Assembly (NCBI GenBank): GCA_002315885.1
Contig: DCIO01000131.1
Span: 1 to 27,173 of the forward strand
Direction of reading: 5' to 3'
Origin: Lentisphaeria bacterium UBA1724
GTDB taxonomy: Bacteria > Verrucomicrobiota > Lentisphaeria > Oligosphaerales > Oligosphaeraceae
DNA length: 27,173 bases
In this document: one piece after another, positions 1 through 7,240 of the stretch
Layout: every line of letters begins with the position of its first letter
How positions within the stretch are numbered: the stretch's first letter is position 1
Notes under the pieces: generated by a model
The model's database searches: none
Told to the model about the DNA's origin: nothing
What the model saw: the letters and a program-made list of their open reading frames with translations, nothing else
Made by a program: the position numbers and the translations under genes

Positions 1-127
1 CCGGGTGATTCGGGGCGGCAGCTGGGACGGCGGCTACCCGCAGGGCTGCCGGTCGGCTAACCGCATCAGCGGCTACCCGTCCAACCTCAGCTACCCCTAC
101 GGCTTCCGCGTTGTCTGTCTGCCCTAG
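1..127 (+). CDS. 3' end of a DGR target protein with a C-type-lectin/FGE-sulfatase fold (partial, runs off the left edge)
   Basis: Only the last 41 codons are visible, read from base 2 to a TAG stop at 125-127. The peptide starts RVIRGGSW and ends GFRVVCLP. These are the hallmark end motifs of formylglycine-generating-enzyme-like (FGE-sulfatase, PF03781) domains, which adopt a C-type-lectin fold and are the commonest ligand-binding scaffold diversified by diversity-generating retroelements. Between the motifs lie highly variable residues such as DGGY, ISGY and LSYPY. At the matching places a nearby template copy encodes runs of asparagine. This is therefore read as the variable C-terminus of a DGR target, presumably a binding or display protein. 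The N-terminal part, any signal peptide and the full length lie outside the window. Recognition rests on these short motifs and on the template comparison. Confidence 0.85.
   Translation, partial: RVIRGGSWDGGYPQGCRSANRISGYPSNLSYPYGFRVVCLP
5..124 (+). repeat. DGR variable repeat (VR)
   Basis: This 120-base stretch aligns without gaps to 421-540 at an offset of 416. There are 24 mismatches, and 21 of them fall where the other copy has adenine: 12 A-to-G, 7 A-to-T and 2 A-to-C. The three exceptions are C429/G13, G502/C86 and G519/C103. Of the 15 AAC codons in the template, 13 are changed here. Adenine-specific divergence in one direction is the defining mark of mutagenic retrohoming. The last 21 bases before the stop match the template exactly, as expected for the IMH-type anchor at the 3' end of a VR. 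The match also covers bases 1-4, so the repeat may extend left of the window. Confidence 0.92.
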
Positions 128-416
128 TTCCATGGCGCTTCCAGTAGCGGAGCCAGTTTTTTCGCGGGCCGAGTTTTCGTCGAGTTCATCGCCGTTGCGT
201 CCCGCAAGCGGTAGCGTGCGGGCGCGGCGGAGCCGCGAGCGAGGCGGTGAGCGAAGACGAAACGATGGTCCGCGGGGAATTTTTCATGCCCTACCAATTT
301 TTCAGCATAGCGATCCCCGATATGGGCAACCAAGATTTGCCAGGCATGCGGATACCGTCCGCCTCAGGACTACGATTTCAAACTTTTCCATTGGTGAATT
401 GGCGCAAGGGCTCCAA
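128..416. other. VR-TR spacer with two strong hairpins; no convincing gene
   Basis: No credible coding region was found in this 289-base spacer, and none of its frames resembles the small helical Avd accessory protein that often sits here in other DGRs. It holds two adjacent perfect hairpins. The first pairs CCCGCA (201-206) with TGCGGG (217-222). The second pairs CGCGGC (223-228) with GCCGCG (232-237) around a GGA loop. Hairpins or cruciforms just downstream of the VR help target recognition in the Bordetella phage DGR, so these could play that part, although they lie about 75-110 bases past the VR. The start of the spacer resembles the sequence after the template repeat: both contain a tag-tccatggc string. 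Confidence 0.5.
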
Positions 417-420
417 CCGG

Positions 421-540
421 GTGATACGCGGCGGCAGCTGGAACAACAACAACCCGCAGAACTACCGGTCGGCTAACCGCAACAACAACAACCCGTCCAA
501 CGACAACAACAACAACGGGTTCCGCGTTGTCTGTCTGCCC
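421..540 (+). repeat. DGR template repeat (TR)
   Basis: This is the invariant donor copy of the VR at 5-124. It is dominated by AAC codons, 15 of 40 triplets in the frame of the target, so it would read GGSWNNNN...RSANRNNNN...NDNNNNGFRVVCLP. It holds 36 adenines, 21 of which differ in the VR. AAC is favoured in DGR templates because substitution of its adenines samples many residues but never creates a stop codon. The reading frame runs through the repeat and on to 558, but the sequence upstream of 421 does not look like an FGE domain. It is therefore interpreted as a non-coding template, not as a second target gene. The TR is on the same strand as the VR and downstream of it, a standard DGR arrangement. 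Confidence 0.92.
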
Positions 541-742
541 CATAGCTCCATGGCTTGAATCGTCGTGGAACCGCCAGTTCTCCTGCTCCCGAGAGAAAAC
601 TCCCGGGACGAATAGCCCCAGAGCCCCATCGGCGTTGGTAGCACGTGATTGCGAAGGCGACGATGGGGAGTTTTTCCGGACAATCGCGAAAATACTCGGT
701 TATAGAAAATAGATCAACTCAAAATAGAAGGGAAAAGAGTCA
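541..742. other. Region after the TR: hairpin and leader of the next gene; no RT gene
   Basis: In many DGRs the reverse transcriptase gene begins about here, but no such frame is present. A two-base insertion (541-542) breaks the register with the VR flank, after which both copies share tag-Y-tccatggc. A perfect 8-bp stem, CCCCATCG at 624-631 with CGATGGGG at 661-668, could structure a TR transcript. An AAGGG motif at 728-732 sits 10 bases before the ATG at 743 and is a likely ribosome binding site for the next gene. Confidence 0.45.
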
Positions 743-3700
743 ATGGACAGAATCAGGAATGTAATTTGTGTTTTATGCGGGGTGATGTGGATGTGGGGCG
801 CGTTGTCCATATTTGCCGCGGACAGCAATTCCATTTTCATTGACTTGCGTGAGACCTGTGTTGTGACGGGGGGGGCGGTCTATCTCTCCCCGTCCTCTGG
901 TGTGCCATCTGCCTTGCCGAAGGTAGATGGCTCTGTTGCGTCTGGCTGGTCTGTGGGGAATCCCCGTTGGGACAGCGTGTCGGTAGAGGACGGCTGGCAT
1001 ACCCTGTCCGTTGCGGGGGAGAGCGCGACCCCGAAGGTGTTGTCCCTCAACAGCGATGATACGATCATACACGATGGCGTGCTTAATGTGGACGAGAGCT
1101 GGCCGGCATCAAAGCTCCATGTCGTCCGAGGGTGGGTTCGCATCCCACAGGGGCGTCGCTTGACGATTGCCAGTGGTGCAATCGTGAAATTCTGTACTAG
1201 GACGGGAATCATTGTGGAAGGAACTTTACAAGCGGATGGCGCGGTTTTCACTGCACTGGCAGATGATAACGTTGGCGGTGACACGGACCACAATGGAAAG
1301 AACACGGTCGCGCAAACAACATATACCATTTCGGGGGCTGGTTCAATTTTCAATACAGGAACCCAATACCGTTTTTATTATTCGCAGCCGTGGTCGGCTC
1401 CCACCGACATGCAGAACAGTATGTCGGTGTCTCTGGTGGTTCTTCGTGCGGACGGAATGAAGATGGATGAGCCTGGGAGCATCGTGGGCTTTTTCGATGG
1501 TAATGGCAAATGCCGTGGCACTGCGCTTCTGCGTCCGACAGCCTGGGGTGCGTGGGTTTTCCAGGGGCAGGTATTCAGCAACGAGAGTTCCGAGAAGGGA
1601 TGGACCATCAAGGTCTGGAACGCAGCGACAAACACAATCTCAACCGCTGTTGAGACGCTGGACTTCGTCCAGGATAGCACCTGGGGAACTGCGCGTTCTC
1701 CAAAGGAAATCCGTGCGGCGCATCATGTATTCCTGGACGGTGTGGACAAGGGGTGGTTCGATGTGAGTCAGGCTGTGACCATGGCTGCGGCAGTCCCTCG
1801 TCGGAAGGTATTTGACGTGTGGACGACGGAGGGAATCAGTTTGACACAACAGCAGAAAACCAGCAATCCCTTGATTTTTTCCATGCCCGACAATGACGTG
1901 AAGCTGTATTCGTCCTTCATGTATCCGAATTATCTGACCTGGACGCTGGCGAAAGGCTGGAACTGGGTGTCGGTGAATTTGTCTCCCAACGCGGATATCA
2001 CTTATGTCCTGCGGGAATACGCGCCTTCTGACGGCGATCAGATCAAGACCAGTGATTGCTTCAGTACGTATTACTCTAAATACGGTTGCTGGGAGCCTGA
2101 AATTCCCATCGTGGCAGGACGGATGTATGCCTTCTATCGAAACAATTCCGGCACAACCACGGTGAAAATTCGCGGGGATTTACTGGAGGCAGACAACGAC
2201 ATCACTTTGTCCAAGGGCTGGAATTGGATTGGGTGTTTCACAGATGCCTCATCCATTGATAGGGAGGCGTTAGTCCACAGCAATGGATTTTCCGATGGCG
2301 ACCAGTTAAAGGGCCATGGGGGCAGTGACTTTGCGGACTACTATGACTTTGAGGGCTGGACTGGCTGGGATGGAGCGCTTGAGAATATGGTGGCGGGAAG
2401 GGGCTACAAGTTGAAAGTCGCTAGGGCGGGGATTCTTTCCGTGTCGCGGAATCAGACGCGTGGCATGGCGGATGTTGCGTGGGAAACTCGTTCGGGCGGT
2501 TCGGAAGTGGGCGTCAGTGGTCCCTGGGCGCCTCCCGAGGGATATGCCTTCTCCATGACATTGGAGGCTGAAGTCAAGAATCAATCTGGCGAAAAACAGA
2601 CTGCCCCAGGGAGCGTAATCGGGATTTTCGATGGACAGGGGAATTGCCGTGGTATTGCCACACTGCGGACTACCAAGTGGAATACGCAGGTCTATGGCGG
2701 ACAGGTCATGAGCGACAATGCAACGGAAACGGGCCTGTGCCTCCGATTCTGGGATGCCGATACGGGGAACATTCAGAACATCCAGGAAAAGGTGGATTTC
2801 GCACAGGATACTGCATACGGTACGGCGGTATCCCCGAAGATGTTTACTTTGACGGGAACGATACCCACGGGAAGCTACCGCCTGACGGTCAATGGCAAGC
2901 AGACGGCGGGGTATTGCGCAGGGGATGCCATCCGCGTGTGCATCCCCACAACGCCTGCGGGGTATCGCTTCCTGCGCTGGACGGCAAACGGAGTGGTGCT
3001 TGCCGATGCCACGGCACCGATTCAGAATTTCACCATGCCCGCAAAGGACGTGGTGCTGACGGTTTCCTACGCGCCACTGGGGTTCCAGGGGCCCGACGGC
3101 TGGAACATGCCTGAAGGCTCTTCTCTGCCCATGACTGTCTTTGGAACCGTGCTGCTTGTCACGGACGAATTTGCGGACGAGCCAGACTCCATGGTGGCGG
3201 CCTTTGATGACAATGGTGTCTGTCGTGGCGTGGGGGTGCCTGATGCGTATATGAGTGCCCAATACGGTTGTTCTGTCTATCTTCTGCAGGTGGCTTCCGA
3301 TGGTCAGACGAAGGGGCTTTCCCTGAAATACTGGAGTCAGTCGGAAGGGACGACGCAGGATTTGGAAGAGACGCTGGATGTGGTGGCGGGGACGGTTGTG
3401 GGTGACACGCGTCCCGTGGCATGGAATGTGGTCTATGTGGAACCCGACTGGAAGTATGTCACCTTGGAACTGGAGCCAGGCTGGAATTTAGTTTCTCCGA
3501 CACTGAAGCTCACGAAGGAATCCATTACGGCCCTGATGGAATATTCTCCCAGGATACTGGTCAACGAGAACTTTTCTTCAGCGACTTCGAAGGATATTCT
3601 CCCTGGACGCGGGTTGTGGTTCTACAATCTGCATACGGATACGCAGGAGTTGATGCTGAAAGGATTAGCTGTAGAAAATTGGCAGTTGGAGGTGGTTCCT

Positions 3701-3850
3701 GGGTGGCAGATGATTGGTGCGGTAAAGGCTGTATCAACCAAGGAGATGCCTGCCAATGTGGAGGACATTATGGAGTGGAAGCCCACCGAGGGATATAGGC
3801 GTGTGCAGAGTCTTGTCCCCGGCGCAGCATATTGGGTCAAAGGACGATAG
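743..3850 (+). CDS. Large secreted modular repeat protein, function unknown
   Basis: This 1035-residue protein starts with a hydrophobic signal peptide (about residues 7-25, likely cut after IFAA), so it is exported. After a unique N-terminal part, three module types recur. Module A (about 215-325, 597-705 and 788-890) carries a GSxxGxFDxxGxCRG core and ends in VETLDF- or EKVDFAQDT-like strands. Module C (about 328-392 and 705-778) has a bacterial-repeat look, with YRFLRWTANG and FTMPAKDVVLTVSY resembling InlB-B/Listeria-Bacteroides-type repeats. Module B (about 398-485, 487-565, 905-975 and 980-1035) begins with a GWNWVS or GWNLVS-like motif and contains an xxGRxYxF segment. The order is A-C-B-B-A-C-A-B-B. 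No catalytic motif or cell-wall anchor was recognised. An extracellular or surface structural or adhesive role is inferred. It follows the DGR template on the same strand, but no functional link is shown. Confidence 0.8.
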   Translation: MDRIRNVICVLCGVMWMWGALSIFAADSNSIFIDLRETCVVTGGAVYLSPSSGVPSALPKVDGSVASGWSVGNPRWDSVSVEDGWHTLSVAGESATPKVLSLNSDDTIIHDGVLNVDESWPASKLHVVRGWVRIPQGRRLTIASGAIVKFCTRTGIIVEGTLQADGAVFTALADDNVGGDTDHNGKNTVAQTTYTISGAGSIFNTGTQYRFYYSQPWSAPTDMQNSMSVSLVVLRADGMKMDEPGSIVGFFDGNGKCRGTALLRPTAWGAWVFQGQVFSNESSEKGWTIKVWNAATNTISTAVETLDFVQDSTWGTARSPKEIRAAHHVFLDGVDKGWFDVSQAVTMAAAVPRRKVFDVWTTEGISLTQQQKTSNPLIFSMPDNDVKLYSSFMYPNYLTWTLAKGWNWVSVNLSPNADITYVLREYAPSDGDQIKTSDCFSTYYSKYGCWEPEIPIVAGRMYAFYRNNSGTTTVKIRGDLLEADNDITLSKGWNWIGCFTDASSIDREALVHSNGFSDGDQLKGHGGSDFADYYDFEGWTGWDGALENMVAGRGYKLKVARAGILSVSRNQTRGMADVAWETRSGGSEVGVSGPWAPPEGYAFSMTLEAEVKNQSGEKQTAPGSVIGIFDGQGNCRGIATLRTTKWNTQVYGGQVMSDNATETGLCLRFWDADTGNIQNIQEKVDFAQDTAYGTAVSPKMFTLTGTIPTGSYRLTVNGKQTAGYCAGDAIRVCIPTTPAGYRFLRWTANGVVLADATAPIQNFTMPAKDVVLTVSYAPLGFQGPDGWNMPEGSSLPMTVFGTVLLVTDEFADEPDSMVAAFDDNGVCRGVGVPDAYMSAQYGCSVYLLQVASDGQTKGLSLKYWSQSEGTTQDLEETLDVVAGTVVGDTRPVAWNVVYVEPDWKYVTLELEPGWNLVSPTLKLTKESITALMEYSPRILVNENFSSATSKDILPGRGLWFYNLHTDTQELMLKGLAVENWQLEVVPGWQMIGAVKAVSTKEMPANVEDIMEWKPTEGYRRVQSLVPGAAYWVKGR

Positions 3851-3889
3851 GTGTCGAAAGTCGGGAAAAGGACGGGGGCCGTCTAGGGT

Positions 3890-4261
3890 GTACCGACGGC
3901 GGGGACGCCGTCGGTACACACGGGGGACGGGCGCCGCCCTTTCTTCGACGGCGGGGACGCCGTCGGTACACTCCCTCGACGGCGGGGACGCCGTCGGTAC
4001 ACACGATTTCGACGGCGGGGACGCCGTCGGTACACTCCCTCGACGGCGGGGACGCCGTCGGTACACACGGGGGACGGGCGCCGCCCTGCATTACGGTCGG
4101 GGGGGGGGCGCCCAGTCAATCGACTTTTGCGAAAATTTCTTGCAAAAGTCGATTGACTTTTGCAGTTGAATTTGCATTTTTCAACCGAGCACCCCTGTTC
4201 TGGGCGACGGCGGGGACGCCGTCGGTACACACCCTCGACGGCGGGGACGCCGTCGGTACAC
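3890..4261. repeat. Cluster of seven palindromic repeats (REP/BIME-like)
   Basis: A 26-base unit, cgacggcggggacgccgtcg followed by gtacac, occurs seven times with no change: 3894-3919, 3946-3971, 3977-4002, 4010-4035, 4041-4066, 4205-4230 and 4236-4261. Each unit is a hairpin with an 8-bp stem (CGACGGCG/CGCCGTCG) and a GGGA loop. In the first copy the stem extends to 12 bp because it is preceded by GTAC. Several spacers are 5-base tccct or accct. A second 24-base motif is duplicated exactly at 3917-3940 and 4064-4087. The frames through the array encode only simple repeats, so they are not counted as genes. The cluster lies between convergent genes, a typical site for REP-type elements. Confidence 0.9.
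4114..4161. terminator. Strong 17-bp stem-loop, probable bidirectional terminator
   Basis: Bases 4114-4130 and 4142-4158 are perfect inverted repeats (17 bp, starting AGTCAATCGAC) around an 11-base loop, and the stem is followed by a short T run. It lies between the convergent genes ending at 3850 (+) and 4271 (-), inside the palindromic repeat cluster. The stem is AT-richer than the GC-rich repeats around it. It could instead be an inserted miniature element. Confidence 0.55.
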
Positions 4262-4270
4262 ACCCAAATA

Positions 4271-7231
4271 TCAGAGTAGTTCCTGGAGTTCGTCGGGGGT
4301 GAGGGTAGGGGGGAGTTCCAGGGCGGTGTCGGCATCTGGGGTCTTTCCCAGTGCGGTGGTGGCGATGCGCTGCTTTTTGCGTTGCATCTGGAGGACTTTT
4401 TCTTCCACGGTGTCCGTGGCGATCATGCGATATGCCATGACAGGGCGGGTTTGTCCAATGCGATATGTCCGGTCGATTGCCTGTGCTTCCGCGGCGGGAT
4501 TCCACCAGGGATCCAATAGGAAGACATAATCCGCGGCAGTGAGGTTGAGGCCCACGCCACCCGCCTTGAGGCTGATGAGGAAGACGCCCTTGGCGTCATT
4601 TTCCTGGAATTCCTTGACCACTTCGCCCCGGTCTTTGGTCTGTCCATCCAGGTAGCAGTATTGGATACCCAGCTTCTCCAGTTCCCTGGCGACCAGCTGC
4701 AGGAGTGTGGTGAATTGTGAGAAGATGAGGGCTTTGTGGCCCGCCTCCAACAACCCCGGGAGCATCTCATTCAGGATGGTGAGCTTTGCGGCGGCGTTGC
4801 CACGGCAGGATTCATTGACTAGCCCCGCATGGCAGGCGGCCTGACGCAGACGCAATAGCGCCGCCAGCATATTGATGGTTCCCGCAGTGGTAGTCTGTGA
4901 GAGTTCCTTACGGTAGAAATCCCGAAGTTGGTCGTAGTGGAAGCGCTGGACGGGATCCAGTTCGCACCAGAGGATCTGCTCGGTCTTGGAAGGCAGTTCG
5001 GGGGCGACTTGCTCCTTGCGACGTCGCAGAATGAAGGGCGCCACGGCTTTGCGGAGGCGGTTGGCGGTTTCGGCGTCGTGGAGGATGGTGTTTTCCTTGC
5101 CCAGTGCCTCAGTGAAACGCTGGCTGAAGAGTCCTGGATTCAGGAAGCACAGCTGGCTGAAGAGTTCCGCCAGGTGGTTCTCGATGGGGGTGCCCGTCAT
5201 GGCAAGGCGATGGCTTGCGTGGAGAGCACGGGTGGCCTTTGCGGTGGCGCTGTCGGCATTTTTGATTGCCTGTGATTCGTCCAGAATGACATAATCGAAG
5301 GGAATGCCCGCTAATTGCACAAAGTCCTGTCTGAGAGTCCCGTAGGTAGTAAAGACCACGTCGTATTGGGCGAACCAGTCGGGAGTTGCCTTTCGTCCCG
5401 CGCCGTAGTAAAGTCCCAATTTGAGTTCCGGCGCAAAGCGCTGGGCTTCGGCGTGCCAATTGAAAATCAGTGAACTGGGCATCACCACCAGGGATGGGGA
5501 GGCGGGGCGGTCTTCGTGGCGACGGGAAAGCAATGCCAGGACTTGGACGGTCTTTCCCAGGCCCATGTCGTCCGCCAGGATCCCCGAGAGTCCCTGGTGT
5601 TCCAGGTCGGTGAGCCAGGAAAGTGCCTGTCGCTGGTAGGGGCGTAGTTGGGCGGTGAACCAGTTGGGCGGGGCGACTTCCACAGGCGGTTGCTTCTGGC
5701 GGTCACGCAATTTTGTGAGCACGGCGCCGTATTTGCCGTCCAAGTCCTTGAGTTGGTCCTCCAGCAGCGCTTGAAGGATGGTGGCCTGCTGTTGGCGGAA
5801 ACGGACTTTCGCATCATCGGATTGGCCGATTTCCACCAGCGCGGTGAATTTCTCCAGCCACTCCTGTGGGAGGATGCCGTAGGTGCCGTCATCCAGCCGC
5901 ACGGATTTGGCGCCTTTCTTTGCGGCCTGAAGGAGCTCCGGCAGTTCCAGAGTCAGCCCATTTCCGAAATCCACAAATGCATTCAGCTCGAGCCAGTCGA
6001 TGCCGCTGGCGGCGATGCCGAAGGATTTTTCTGCGGGACGGCGGTAGGTCTTGCCCTCCGCGGTGATTTCCCATCCCATGAGGACCAGTGTCTGGACTGC
6101 GCCATCCAGTTGCGACGGCAGGAGTTTCCAGCCTGGGTCTTCGTCGCCGCCCTGTCGTGTGACATTCCGGAAGCCTAGTTGCAGGAGCTGTTCTTTGAGG
6201 CGTGTCTCGGCCTCCTTGGAACGCAGAAAGACCTGCTGCTGTCCCGCCAGACGTTCGGCGGTATCATTTTCGTCGCAGATAGCGCCATCGTAATCGAAGG
6301 AGAGCTTGCATTGGAGCTGTTCCTGTCCCAGGTGCTTATATCGTGCGGTGGTGACATAGAGATTGCCGCGGGGTTCCACGGTGACCGTCTCGCAGCGTTC
6401 GAAATCGCCCATCTGTGAGAGGTCCGCGCCGCCGTCCAATGCCAGCAGTTCCCCGAAGTCCTGTGCCTGGCGGTTGTTCATCCAGGGGGTGGGCTTGCCT
6501 GTCATCTGCGCCAGGGACGCTGCGGCGTTCTTAACTTGGATGAGATGCAGGGCGTCTCCCGCGATGACCCATCCTGCGGTGGAGAATGCCTGCCAGGTGT
6601 CAATGGGATAGTCCCCCTGGAAGGATGCTAGCCAGATATTGGGACGCCGGCCTTGGTCGCCGTGTTCCCATTTGGCGAACCAGGAGCACTTTCCCGCATA
6701 CGACAACTTGTGGAGTCGCCAGGTGCTTTCGCTCTGGCGTGCGCTCCAGCGCAGTTGCGACGCGTCTCCTAGCAATTCGCAGAGTTGTTTCTGTTTGTCG
6801 TGGGGCACAGCGAAGCGGTTTCCGCGGGTGCCAGGGGCCACCTCTTTCATGGGCGCCAGAAATTTCAGGAGCGCCTGGTCGGGCAGGGTGGGGACGGTGG
6901 TGTCGCTGGATAGGACAAGTGGCTGCAGAGGCCCTGGTTTGCCTTCGGGACGCCACCAGATTTCCAGGAGGATATCCGCAGTGATGCTGGCGGGGATGGT
7001 CCCCAGTTCCAGGACATAGAGCAACTCGATACCGCAATCGGAGACGACCTGTGGCTCAAATAGTGGCTTCTTGGGTCGCTTGACGGGGACTACGCCGCGT
7101 TCTTTCTTGAGCTGGTGGCGCAGATAGCCGTGTTCGTACTCCACCAGCTGTCCCTGTTCGTCCTGCGCCTGGTCGCCATTGAAGCGGCGCTTGCGGGGCT
7201 TTTTCAGGGGCTCTGTGTGGAGTTCGTCCAT
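4271..7231 (-). CDS. SNF2-family DEAD/DEAH-box helicase-like ATPase
   Basis: This 986-residue protein is a Swi2/Snf2-type superfamily 2 ATPase that would translocate on duplex DNA and remodel protein-DNA complexes. The motor occupies about residues 525-965. Its Walker A motif is DDMGLGKT (554-561), the DEAH-equivalent box is DESQ (651-654), motif III is TGTPIEN (679-685), and the C-terminal RecA lobe has motif V-like SLKAGGVGLNL and motif VI QAIDRTYRIGQ (917-927). All key ATPase residues look intact. The roughly 520-residue N-terminal region starts with a basic stretch (KKPRKRRF) and has no motif I recognise. The ATG lies 9 bases after the stop of the upstream DUF1846 gene, so the two are probably co-transcribed. 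There is no clear Shine-Dalgarno sequence, so translational coupling is likely. Its cellular target is unknown. Confidence 0.93.
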   Translation of the reverse strand: MDELHTEPLKKPRKRRFNGDQAQDEQGQLVEYEHGYLRHQLKKERGVVPVKRPKKPLFEPQVVSDCGIELLYVLELGTIPASITADILLEIWWRPEGKPGPLQPLVLSSDTTVPTLPDQALLKFLAPMKEVAPGTRGNRFAVPHDKQKQLCELLGDASQLRWSARQSESTWRLHKLSYAGKCSWFAKWEHGDQGRRPNIWLASFQGDYPIDTWQAFSTAGWVIAGDALHLIQVKNAAASLAQMTGKPTPWMNNRQAQDFGELLALDGGADLSQMGDFERCETVTVEPRGNLYVTTARYKHLGQEQLQCKLSFDYDGAICDENDTAERLAGQQQVFLRSKEAETRLKEQLLQLGFRNVTRQGGDEDPGWKLLPSQLDGAVQTLVLMGWEITAEGKTYRRPAEKSFGIAASGIDWLELNAFVDFGNGLTLELPELLQAAKKGAKSVRLDDGTYGILPQEWLEKFTALVEIGQSDDAKVRFRQQQATILQALLEDQLKDLDGKYGAVLTKLRDRQKQPPVEVAPPNWFTAQLRPYQRQALSWLTDLEHQGLSGILADDMGLGKTVQVLALLSRRHEDRPASPSLVVMPSSLIFNWHAEAQRFAPELKLGLYYGAGRKATPDWFAQYDVVFTTYGTLRQDFVQLAGIPFDYVILDESQAIKNADSATAKATRALHASHRLAMTGTPIENHLAELFSQLCFLNPGLFSQRFTEALGKENTILHDAETANRLRKAVAPFILRRRKEQVAPELPSKTEQILWCELDPVQRFHYDQLRDFYRKELSQTTTAGTINMLAALLRLRQAACHAGLVNESCRGNAAAKLTILNEMLPGLLEAGHKALIFSQFTTLLQLVARELEKLGIQYCYLDGQTKDRGEVVKEFQENDAKGVFLISLKAGGVGLNLTAADYVFLLDPWWNPAAEAQAIDRTYRIGQTRPVMAYRMIATDTVEEKVLQMQRKKQRIATTALGKTPDADTALELPPTLTPDELQELL

Positions 7232-7240
7232 TCGGTGATA

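Noticed and set aside
247..558. Open frame of about 103 codons running through the template repeat
   Set aside because: The part before 421 does not resemble an FGE domain, and the rest is the asparagine-rich template reading. It is better explained as a non-coding TR.
3890..4261. CRISPR-like array
   Set aside because: Repeats are palindromic to the core, spacers are 5-26 bases and partly repeated, and no cas genes are nearby.
3734..4335. Several overlapping frames on both strands encoding repeats such as GTPSVHTLDGGDAVGTH or CTDGVPAVEG
   Set aside because: They are translations of the palindromic nucleotide repeats, with no independent sign of coding.
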